Shown here one piece after another: positions 1-5,203 of a stretch of DNA of 5,203 bases. Position 1 is the first letter of the stretch; every line of letters starts with the position of its first letter. The stretch spans positions 1 to 5,203 of the forward strand of contig JAGVAP010000029.1 in the NCBI GenBank assembly GCA_020060215.1, read 5' to 3'. The DNA comes from Deltaproteobacteria bacterium (lineage in GTDB: Bacteria > Desulfobacterota > DSM-4660 > Desulfatiglandales > HGW-15). The translations under genes were made by a program, and so were the position numbers. The notes beneath the pieces are model-generated. The model made no database searches and was not told where the DNA came from. It saw nothing but the letters and a program-made list of their open reading frames with translations.

Positions 1-1446
1 AAGCCCTTTCGCACGAAGGAGATCGTCTCCATCGTTCACCACGCGCTGGAAAAAAGGGGCGGCGCCACTGGGGAGACAACCTTAGACAACAAGAACGAGG
101 ATAGGACCCGCAGTCTTCTCGAATCTCAAGTCCGATACAGGGAGATCATCGAGAACTGCAACGACGCGATCGTCGTCGCCCAGGAAGGAAAGCTGAAGTT
201 TCTGAATCCAAAGGCGATGAACATGGTGGGATGTTCCGCACAGGAACTCATCGACCTGTCTTTTTCCGACTTGATTCATCCCGAAGACCGATCGATGGTC
301 GTGGAACGCCATTCGAGAAGGCTTAGAGGAGAGCGGATCCCCGGGACGTACAAGTTCAGACTCCTCAGTAAGGACGGCAAGGTCATATGGGTCGAGATCA
401 ACGCCATTCGAAGCATATGGAATGACAAGCCTGCGACACTGAATTTCCTTCGGGACGTCACGGAACGGATCGTCGTGCAGGAAAAACTCGAGCAGAGCAA
501 TGAGAAACTGAGAAGGGCGCTGGAAGCGACCATCCAGGCGATGGCCGCCGCCGTGGAAACGCGGGACCCTTATACGGCGGGCCATCAGAGGCGGGTTGCG
601 GAACTGGCTGTGGCCATCGCAACGGAGCTGGGGCTCTCCGAGGACCAGATCGAAGGCGTGCGCATGGCCGGCCTGATTCATGACATCGGCAAATTGTGCC
701 TCCCGTCGGACATTCTCAGCAAGCCCGGCCGCCTCACGGAAACTGAATTCTGCCTCATTCAAGACCACTGCCAAGCCGGTTTCGAGATCCTCAAGGAAAT
801 TGAGTTTCCTTGGCCGCTCGCGCAAATCGTTCTTCAGCATCACGAGAGATTCAACGGAAAAGGGTACCCCGTGGGGTTGGACGGAGAGGGGATCAGCCTT
901 GAGGCCAGAATCCTGGGTGTGGCGGATGTCGTCGAGGCGATGGCTTCTCACAGGCCCTACAGGCCTGCGCGCGGAATTGGCGCCGCGTTGGAGGAAATCC
1001 TCGAGAAGGGCGGTTCCTTGTATGACCCGGTCGTTGCGAGGGCCTGTCTGAGGCTCTTCACAGAGAAGGGCTACCGGCTGCACGCAGACGGCGCAGAAGA
1101 GGCCATAACCTCCTACCTGATCCTGCAGAACGGCCCGGCCGGGAACCAGTTCTTCCCCGTGACCGGCCGAAGCACCATCGGGCGAGGGGAAAAAAACGAC
1201 GTCTGCCTTGCGGAGGAGAAGGTCTCCAGGCTGCACGCGGTAGTGTACCCCATCGGGGACCGCGTGTTCATTGAGGACATGGGGAGTCGAAACGGCACTT
1301 TCGTCAACGGCAAGGGGGTGACCAAAGCGCTCCTGTCCCACGGTGACACGGTCGCCATTGGAGGCGTGAATTTTCAATACTACCAGGAGACGAAGAAAGC
1401 GAAGCCGGAGCCTAGCATTTTGGAGACGCAGGAGATGGACTATTGA
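1..1446 (+). CDS. REC (C-terminal end)-PAS-HD-GYP-FHA signalling protein, 5' partial
   Basis: The frame is open from base 1 to the TGA at 1444-1446, giving 481 residues, and the N-terminus lies outside the window. Residues 1-3 (KPF) followed by an amphipathic helix match the end of a receiver domain. Residues 45-157 are a PAS domain ending in the usual DVTE (152-155). A short coiled coil (158-182) leads into an HD-GYP domain with all expected metal-ligand positions: H195, H227-D228 (HDIGK), H256, H280-H281, D309, and the signature HHERFNGKGYP at 280-290. Known members hydrolyse cyclic-di-GMP, so an active cytosolic phosphodiesterase is expected. Residues about 371-465 form an FHA domain, which binds phosphothreonine: IGRG (393-396), SRLH (409-412), SRNGT (429-433). 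An internal ATG at 217 falls inside the PAS domain and is not the start. The domain order suggests input by phosphorylation and an unknown PAS ligand, with docking to a Ser/Thr-phosphorylated partner. The domain calls are firm; the partner is unknown. Confidence 0.95.
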   Translation, partial: KPFRTKEIVSIVHHALEKRGGATGETTLDNKNEDRTRSLLESQVRYREIIENCNDAIVVAQEGKLKFLNPKAMNMVGCSAQELIDLSFSDLIHPEDRSMVVERHSRRLRGERIPGTYKFRLLSKDGKVIWVEINAIRSIWNDKPATLNFLRDVTERIVVQEKLEQSNEKLRRALEATIQAMAAAVETRDPYTAGHQRRVAELAVAIATELGLSEDQIEGVRMAGLIHDIGKLCLPSDILSKPGRLTETEFCLIQDHCQAGFEILKEIEFPWPLAQIVLQHHERFNGKGYPVGLDGEGISLEARILGVADVVEAMASHRPYRPARGIGAALEEILEKGGSLYDPVVARACLRLFTEKGYRLHADGAEEAITSYLILQNGPAGNQFFPVTGRSTIGRGEKNDVCLAEEKVSRLHAVVYPIGDRVFIEDMGSRNGTFVNGKGVTKALLSHGDTVAIGGVNFQYYQETKKAKPEPSILETQEMDY

Positions 1447-1820
1447 TCACCCTTGGAGGAGTTCCGATCCAAGATCGATCTGTTGCAGGAGCGGCGGCTG
1501 TTCGCTCCTAGCGGATGCGCCATCAGCTCGTTCAGCGAGATCCTTGATGACATTTTTGGGTAAGGTCCCTGCCCAATAACGGCAAATGGACCTGGTAGCC
1601 TCACGCCGACGGTTTCTTCCCGGAAGATGGGCGACGACAAACAAAGGGCCCCCCACAACAGAATCTTGTTGCCGATTCACATCCAAACAATGCAGCTCCA
1701 CTCGGTTTTCACGGCCCCAGCACACCTGAGAACGACAAATCCGGATGGCATGAAAATCGCTTCTGCAGAAGCTGAAGGAGGCCGTCTCGGAGAGAGAACA
1801 CCGAGACCGGACGTCTGCCG
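1447..1820. other. Intergenic stretch with coding-like fragments, no convincing gene
   Basis: These 374 bases separate the HD-GYP gene from the response regulator. Directly after the TGA at 1444-1446 the same frame stays open to TAA 1561-1563. From a TTG at 1453 it would give 36 residues beginning LEEFRSKIDLLQERRLF, but there is no ribosome binding site. Further on, another frame (1754-1861) reads KSLLQKLKEAVSERE, which looks like a helical linker and runs into the start of the next gene. Minus-strand frames are also open here, but none resembles a known family. An inverted repeat, AGGAGCG (1487-1493) with CGCTCCT (1503-1509), could form a 7-bp hairpin but lacks a T-run. The stretch may be a decayed gene or a long 5' leader. 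Confidence 0.4.
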
Positions 1821-2228
1821 ATGACGTACTCATCCGGAAAACCGTCGATCTTGATCGTTGAGAACCAGGAAGCCCACCGAATTGCCCTGCGCTTCATTTT
1901 TGAAAACGACTATGAATTGCGATTCGCCAGGGACGGTAGAGAGGCTATCGCCCAGGTGACGACCAAGAGCCCTGATCTGGTCCTCATGGATGTCTTCCTC
2001 CCGCTCTTGAACGGCTGGGAAGCGGCAAAGGCCATCCGCACTCTGGGGTACGTCGGGCCCATCGTCATGACTACGGCCTTTCCCTTTGAGGAGGATTCAG
2101 AGAGGGTCCGCGACTTCGGCGTATCGGATTATGTGCTCAAGCCTTTTGATTTGGTTGAGTTCGCAAAAACCGTAAAACAGCTGATATCCGTTTCGCTCAA
2201 GGGACGATCATGCCCATCTCGCCGCTGA
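1821..2228 (+). CDS. Single-domain response regulator (receiver only) with altered acidic pocket
   Basis: This 135-residue protein is a stand-alone CheY-like receiver domain. The phosphoacceptor is D57 (DLVLMDVFLP), the switch Thr is T85 (VMTTA), and the conserved Lys is K107 in LKPF. The Mg-binding acidic pair that is normally Asp-Asp is Glu-Asn here (ILIVENQ, E14-N15), which may weaken metal binding or phosphorylation. There is no DNA-binding or enzymatic output domain, so it should act by protein-protein contact in the cytosol or as a phosphorelay intermediate. The ATG at 1821 places the first beta-strand at the usual distance, and an in-frame TGA at 1773-1775 limits any extension. No good Shine-Dalgarno sits just upstream; the nearest AAGGAGG is about 40 bases away. 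It follows the HD-GYP gene on the same strand, so a shared pathway is plausible. The last nine residues (KGRSCPSRR) are not typical and may be frameshifted. Confidence 0.85.
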   Translation: MTYSSGKPSILIVENQEAHRIALRFIFENDYELRFARDGREAIAQVTTKSPDLVLMDVFLPLLNGWEAAKAIRTLGYVGPIVMTTAFPFEEDSERVRDFGVSDYVLKPFDLVEFAKTVKQLISVSLKGRSCPSRR

Positions 2229-2368
2229 GGATCCGCGTGACATCCTTGAGCAGCTTTTGGCAACCAGAGACCAGCCGTCGTTCGGAAAACGATCTAAGGC
2301 CTACCCGAACCCAGCTGCCAAAGGGATTGGGGGGCTTTTCCCAGGTCCGTGGGGGACGAGGAGCCATC

Positions 2369-2534
2369 CTATAATCCCCCTGTCCAGTCCGACCCGATTA
2401 CACCCCAGCTCCCGCTCTCAATGCAATGTAGAACCCCCTGTTCATACGATCGCTTCAGTGACCTTCTCGATCATCCGTTGCTTCTCGTCGCCGGAGAAGA
2501 CGCCTTCGATCACCTTGATCGTGGCTAGCGGCAT
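2369..2534 (-). pseudogene. 4-oxalocrotonate tautomerase family gene, internally deleted and frameshifted
   Basis: On the minus strand an ATG at 2534-2532 encodes a 30-residue peptide beginning MPLATIKVIEGVFSGDEKQR and then stopping at TGA (2444-2442). This is the N-terminal half of a small tautomerase, including Pro just after Met, the catalytic base of the family, and the first helix. Intact members have about 60-70 residues. Just past the stop, in another frame (2431 down to TAG 2371-2369), the sequence reads LHCIESGSWGVIGSDW. This resembles the C-terminal SGxWGIGG segment of the family. Only about 22 bases separate the two parts, where roughly 40 are expected, so an internal deletion of about 20 bases that also shifts the frame explains both. 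The conserved Arg-Pro stretch in the middle is lost. It is very probably non-functional unless the break is a sequencing error. Confidence 0.75.
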
Positions 2535-2542
2535 CTTCATCA

Positions 2543-2550
2543 CCTCCCTT
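2543..2550 (-). promoter_or_regulatory. Ribosome binding site of the tautomerase remnant
   Basis: The minus strand reads AAGGGAGG followed by 8 bases and the ATG at 2534. This near-perfect Shine-Dalgarno fixes the start at the Met-Pro expected for the family and rules out the longer upstream reading frame, which is open to 2843. Confidence 0.75.
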
Positions 2551-2766
2551 CGCGCATTGAGGTCAGTCAATCTTTGAGACGGGCAATCTGTCTCTATTCC
2601 TATCCAACGGAATACTGACATACTCGGGCCTGCTGGCACTGGGCGGGCCCCGTGAACTTTAGGAACACGTTTTGATCCGACGGGGAATGGGGCAAAAATG
2701 ACGCTCTTCACCGGCTCCGAAAGAGGCAACAGCCACGCCTCCTTGCCGCTCCTCCGGTCAAGGGGG

Positions 2767-2795
2767 ATTACATCGGAAACCGACGCGGGTGTCAA
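2767..2795 (-). promoter_or_regulatory. Sigma70-type promoter-like element directed at the tautomerase remnant
   Basis: Read on the minus strand, there is TTGACA (2795-2790), a 17-base spacer and TGTAAT (2772-2767). The -35 box is perfect and the -10 box differs from TATAAT at one position. Transcription would start near 2760 and run leftward, giving a leader of about 225 bases before the tautomerase ATG at 2534. No other good minus-strand gene lies between. A single such match in GC-rich DNA can still be chance. Confidence 0.5.
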
Positions 2796-2818
2796 GATTT
2801 TCCCGGGATACCCATGCC

Positions 2819-2842
2819 GTCTTCGAGGCTGTCTTCGAGGCA
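2819..2842. repeat. Tandem 12-bp direct duplication
   Basis: GTCTTCGAGGCT (2819-2830) is followed at once by GTCTTCGAGGCA (2831-2842), identical in 11 of 12 bases. It probably arose by slippage. It lies in the non-coding stretch just upstream of the minus-strand promoter-like element. Confidence 0.8.
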
Positions 2843-3179
2843 CATGGGGAGGACGGGGACGTCAGCGGAGGACCAGCGGTACGCAGCGGACCCGGAAAGA
2901 CCGCACTTCTTCTGGATCTCTTCTCGCCAGCGTCGCCCCAGGAGAATCATGGAACCACGATCGCGCCCAAATGGCTCTCGCATCCAGCCGCACGGTTCAA
3001 AAACGATACAAACTGCGGAACGACTACGCATGTCTATCCGGTGAACATCCCCCCTTGACGATTCCGGCCGCAAAATGGGGTATTCACCGTATTGACCTTC
3101 CTCTTTCGTTGCGCTTGCATGAATTCATGGGAGGTGGATTTCGCGGGGCGGCGCCGTGGGGCGTCGGAGGGAGGGTGTC

Positions 3180-3383
3180 GTGAAAACCAAACCACTGCTC
3201 ATGACACGGTTACGCGCGAAAGAGGAGCCGGGAAAGGAAGACCCTCGCCGAGACCCAGAGAAGGACCCCCTGGACTCGTTTTCCGAACTGAACTCGATTC
3301 GGCGGTTCTTCTTCAGCTTCGTCCTCGGGCTTCTCTTTTGGTCGCTTGTGGTATGGTTCACCATCCATCCCAAAGTGCCGTGA
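3180..3383 (+). CDS. Small single-pass membrane protein, function unknown
   Basis: A GTG at 3180 opens a 67-residue frame ending at TGA 3381-3383. It is preceded by the purine-rich GGAGGGAGG (3166-3174) at 5-base spacing, which supports this start over the ATG at 3201. Residues about 1-45 are strongly charged, rich in Lys, Arg, Glu, Asp and Pro. Residues about 48-63 form one hydrophobic helix (RFFFSFVLGLLFWSLVVWFT), flanked by Arg-Arg on the N-terminal side. This charge pattern suggests the N-terminus stays in the cytoplasm and the short tail IHPKVP lies outside. I do not recognise a family. Non-coding DNA lies on both sides, so it is probably monocistronic. The start signal plus a clean transmembrane helix make it more likely than not to be a real gene. 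Confidence 0.6.
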   Translation: MKTKPLLMTRLRAKEEPGKEDPRRDPEKDPLDSFSELNSIRRFFFSFVLGLLFWSLVVWFTIHPKVP

Positions 3384-3747
3384 ATCGGGTCTGCGTTCCG
3401 AGCCCTGCATCCCGAGAGCACATGGAGGGTGAATCCAGCAGGGATAGGAAGCCGTATCGATCTTGTCCCGGTTACGGTTTAGCCATATGGAATGGTTGGT
3501 GTTTCAAAACAAGGCTGCTTCGTCGCGAAGAGCCTCCTCGCAACCACAAATCCATTTTATATCAGCGGATGATCACTGTAACCCCGTTGCAGCCCGGGAG
3601 AAGCCGTCTCGCGATTCGGACGCTTCTGAAGCCGCATGTTGACTTTCCGGTCCTGCCTCCGTATACCAATCTGAAGAAGGACGTTTGGAACGAAAATCTG
3701 GGCGAGATCGCTGTTTTCTTGAACCTAACCCGAATAAGGAGAACATC
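3384..3747. other. Non-coding gap upstream of the DinB-family gene
   Basis: About 360 bases lie between the small membrane protein and the DinB gene. An open plus-strand frame crosses it (3092-3760), but its product is low-complexity and Arg-rich and overlaps both neighbours out of frame, so I treat it as a shadow. The only element I can support is the promoter-like pair at 3639-3667. No convincing terminator for the small gene was found. Confidence 0.5.
3639..3667 (+). promoter_or_regulatory. Sigma70-type promoter-like element of the DinB-family gene
   Basis: TTGACT (3639-3644) and TATACC (3662-3667) are separated by 17 bases, matching the consensus boxes at 5 of 6 and 4 of 6 positions. Transcription would begin near 3674, leaving a leader of about 75 bases before the ATG at 3748. 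Position and spacing are right for the gene downstream. Confidence 0.5.
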
Positions 3748-4269
3748 ATGGACACCCTGAGCTTCCTTCGATCGGCGGCGAAGCGACTTCACAAGGATCT
3801 CACCCAGGCCGTGGGGGATCTGGGCGAAGCGCAGTTGCACTTCCGTCCCATGGACAAAGGCAACCCCATCGCCTTCATGATCTGGCACTGCGTCCGAACC
3901 GAGGACATCGTGGTCAACGCCTTCCTCTGGAAGAAGCCGACGGTGTGGGACTCGGAGGGCTGGGCGCAGAAGGCCGGGGTCGACGCCAAGGGGCAGGGCA
4001 CAGGAATGCCCAACGACCAGGCCGCGGCTCTGCGGATTGGAAACCCCAAAGAGTTCTGCAGTTACATGGAGCGGGCTTTCCAGGCGACCGACGCGTACCT
4101 AGAAGCCCTCCAGGAACAAGACCTGGCCACGATTCATGACATGCCTATGCTGGGCAAGATGTCCGTGCTTCAGACCGTAGGCGGGGTGGTCCTGCATCAC
4201 GGGGCCGGCCATCTGGGGGAAATCTGGTACCTCAAGGGCCTCCAAGGCCTCAAAGGCAGCCCCATCTGA
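3748..4269 (+). CDS. DinB/YfiT-superfamily metalloprotein
   Basis: This 173-residue protein has the length and helical pattern of the DinB four-helix-bundle superfamily. Its three probable metal-binding histidines are H47 (IWHCVRTED), H151 and H155 (HHGAGHLGE), the spacing seen in the family. Some relatives are thiol-dependent S-transferases (bacillithiol or mycothiol), but most are uncharacterised; the reaction here is unknown and it is probably cytosolic. The ATG at 3748 is chosen because AAGGAG (3736-3741) sits 6 bases upstream and the family homology begins there. An in-frame ATG at 3685 would add 21 unrelated residues. The C-terminus carries three imperfect 9-bp repeats (4231-4257) encoding LKG-LQG-LKG. 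It has its own promoter-like element and converges on the next gene, whose end is 85 bases away. Confidence 0.85.
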   Translation: MDTLSFLRSAAKRLHKDLTQAVGDLGEAQLHFRPMDKGNPIAFMIWHCVRTEDIVVNAFLWKKPTVWDSEGWAQKAGVDAKGQGTGMPNDQAAALRIGNPKEFCSYMERAFQATDAYLEALQEQDLATIHDMPMLGKMSVLQTVGGVVLHHGAGHLGEIWYLKGLQGLKGSPI

Positions 4270-4354
4270 TCCCCTCTCCCCACACCCGGCGTTTTGGCGG
4301 CGGTTGTTCCTCGGGAGATCGCCCTTTCTTTTTCCTGAAGAGGGGGCCTGGGAA

Positions 4355-5164
4355 TCAGCCTGCAAAGAATCCTCGGTGCTTCTCGTGAATGAAGCCGCCG
4401 ATGCGTTTCATGCGGGCCATCTCCTCCTGGGAAAGGGGACCGAGGCAGAGTGTGGCCAGAGCTTCCCTCATCTCGGCGGTATTTCTCGGCCCGGTCATGC
4501 ATACATCCACGGCCGGATGGGTCAGCACGAAGCGGTAGCACTCCGCCCCCCGGGGAGGCTTCTCCCCGGGGGGCATTTTTCTGGCGTTCAGCAGATCCCC
4601 CCAGCGGGTGGCCGTGTAGGTCACTATTCCGGGGCGGTTTTCCTGGGGGAGTCTGTCGAACACCTCTTCCTCGGCGCCCCGATGGACGGCGTTGTACCGG
4701 ATGTGAAACAGATCGAAGAGGCCTTCCCGGACCAGCGTCGGAAACAGAGGCCGGTGGTGCCCGGAGATCGCCAGGAACCGGAACATCCCTTTCTCCCGCA
4801 TGGACTGCGCACGATCCACGATCCGCCGTGAAGGCGGTCGGTTGTGCCATCCCAGGAGAAGCACGTCCGCCGCCTCCACCCCCAACGTTTTCAGGCCTTT
4901 GCCGAAAAAGCTTTCCATCAGACGGGCGGAGCGCGAGTAGCTCTGCATGACGATGATCAGGTCGTCTCTCCTGCCCTTATGGATGAGGTTCCGGATAGCC
5001 CGTGCCATGGCCTCTTTGCGCATGGAGCCCCAGTAGAAGTAGTTGACCCCTCGCTCGAAGGCCTCTTCGAATGCCTCGGTGGGAGCGCCATAGCTGGACG
5101 CCACCCCCAGCCGGCAGACCTCGAGCCCAGTCCGCCCCAACGCCCTTCTCTCCGTGAAGTCCAT
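4355..5164 (-). CDS. Aldo/keto-reductase-fold protein with degenerate catalytic tetrad
   Basis: The 269 residues follow the aldo/keto reductase (TIM-barrel, NADPH-dependent) plan: LGRTGLEVCRLGV at 9-21, GVNYFYWGS at 39-47, the strand-plus-His segment DVLLLGWHNRP at 100-110, and GPRNTAEMREAL near the C-terminus, where the cofactor-phosphate loop lies. Typical family members run about 270-330 residues. Of the usual Asp-Tyr-Lys-His tetrad only the His (H107) is clearly in place. The Asp position is Tyr (NYFY), the Tyr-Gly motif is replaced by Trp-Gly-Ser, and the Lys position is Gln (VMQSY, Q74). Activity may therefore be altered, or the fold may be used for something else. The ATG at 5164 has AAGGGGG (5176-5170) 5 bases upstream. 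The frame stays open to the window edge (13 further codons), so a longer N-terminus cannot be excluded. Confidence 0.85.
   Translation of the reverse strand: MDFTERRALGRTGLEVCRLGVASSYGAPTEAFEEAFERGVNYFYWGSMRKEAMARAIRNLIHKGRRDDLIIVMQSYSRSARLMESFFGKGLKTLGVEAADVLLLGWHNRPPSRRIVDRAQSMREKGMFRFLAISGHHRPLFPTLVREGLFDLFHIRYNAVHRGAEEEVFDRLPQENRPGIVTYTATRWGDLLNARKMPPGEKPPRGAECYRFVLTHPAVDVCMTGPRNTAEMREALATLCLGPLSQEEMARMKRIGGFIHEKHRGFFAG
4545..4580 (+). terminator. Perfect GC hairpin plus T-run inside the opposite-strand reductase gene
   Basis: GCCCCCCGGGGAG (4545-4557) pairs perfectly with CTCCCCGGGGGGC (4562-4574) around a GCTT loop. The hairpin is followed by A and five Ts (4576-4580). Read on the plus strand this is a textbook intrinsic terminator, but it lies within the coding region of the minus-strand reductase (its KMPPGEKPPRGAE segment). 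It could stop transcripts that read through from the DinB gene ending at 4269. On the minus strand the A-run precedes the hairpin, so it should not terminate the reductase mRNA, though it may form a strong structure there. Confidence 0.45.
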
Positions 5165-5203
5165 GTTGGCCCCCTTGTCCCCGAGATGGCGACGCGTTTC
5201 ACT

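Larger units (their letters stand above)
2551..3179. other. Gene-poor region between the tautomerase remnant and the small membrane protein
   Basis: About 630 bases hold no gene I can support. Open frames exist on both strands (for example minus 3073-2792 and plus 2698-3183). Their translations are Arg/Ser/Pro-rich, match no family I know and lack ribosome binding sites. The region contains a minus-strand promoter-like element (2767-2795), a 12-bp tandem duplication (2819-2842) and a small inverted repeat GAGAC/GTCTC (2576-2594) in the leader of the tautomerase remnant. Confidence 0.5.

Noticed and set aside
1447..1833. 128-residue minus-strand open frame opposite the gap before the response regulator
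   Set aside because: It resembles no family, has no ribosome binding site, and a Ser/Arg-rich composition typical of antisense frames in GC-rich DNA.
2535..2843. Extending the tautomerase upstream to the ATG at 2843 (133 residues)
   Set aside because: The extra residues match no family, would span the promoter-like element, and displace the Pro that must follow the start Met; the strong Shine-Dalgarno lies just before 2534.
3055..3120. TTGACG (3055) and TTGACC-17-TTGCAT (3092-3120) as promoters of the small membrane protein
   Set aside because: The -10 positions match the consensus poorly (3 of 6 or fewer), so the boxes are no better than chance.
3531..3545. Small palindrome CTTCG-TCG-CGAAG near 3520 as a terminator of the small membrane gene
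   Set aside because: The 5-bp stem has no T-run and lies about 140 bases past the stop codon.
3092..3760. 222-residue plus-strand open frame
   Set aside because: It overlaps the small membrane gene and the DinB start out of frame, is Arg/Pro-rich without a recognisable domain, and has no ribosome binding site.
4285..4336. Terminator between the convergent DinB and reductase genes (T-rich CTTTCTTTTT after GGGAGATCGCCC)
   Set aside because: The available stems are only 3-5 bp, too weak to call.
4197..4850. Long open frames antisense or out of frame to the reductase (for example 4304-4831 plus, 4450-4950 plus, 4197-4850 minus)
   Set aside because: They are shadows of the reductase gene, with biased composition and no family resemblance.

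Overview
The window is GC-rich and looks like a chromosomal segment of a free-living Gram-negative bacterium. The modular two-component and cyclic-di-GMP signalling proteins, and the style of the aldo/keto-reductase-like protein, fit a deltaproteobacterium-type organism (Desulfobacterota or similar). That placement is inference from protein character only. No rRNA, tRNA, CRISPR array, transposase or phage gene was recognised.

Left third (1-2228, + strand): a signalling locus. The window opens inside a multidomain protein, exactly at the conserved Lys-Pro-Phe that ends a receiver domain. It continues through a PAS domain, a complete HD-GYP cyclic-di-GMP phosphodiesterase domain and a C-terminal FHA domain. 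After about 370 bases with no convincing gene comes a single-domain response regulator whose acidic pocket is altered (Glu-Asn in place of Asp-Asp). Both flanks of that regulator hold short coding-like stretches in other frames, so it may be the surviving part of a longer decayed gene.

Middle (2229-3747): mostly low gene density. On the minus strand there is a 4-oxalocrotonate-tautomerase-type gene with a perfect start (strong Shine-Dalgarno, Met-Pro). It stops after 30 codons, and its recognisable C-terminal motif continues in another frame, so it appears to be a pseudogene with an internal deletion. A near-consensus sigma70-type promoter points toward it from about 230 bases upstream. Next is a small single-pass membrane protein of 67 residues on the plus strand with a good ribosome binding site.

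Right third (3639-5203): a DinB-superfamily protein on the plus strand with its own promoter-like element and the His triad of the family. It converges on a minus-strand aldo/keto-reductase-fold protein that lacks two of the four canonical catalytic residues. Inside that gene, read on the opposite strand, is a perfect 13-bp GC hairpin followed by five T residues, which looks like an intrinsic terminator for transcripts running out of the DinB gene.

The first two genes plausibly belong to one signalling system. The remaining genes show no clear shared pathway, and no wholly new multi-gene system is evident. The most notable items are the REC-PAS-HD-GYP-FHA architecture, the decayed tautomerase, the antisense terminator-like hairpin and the atypical aldo/keto reductase.
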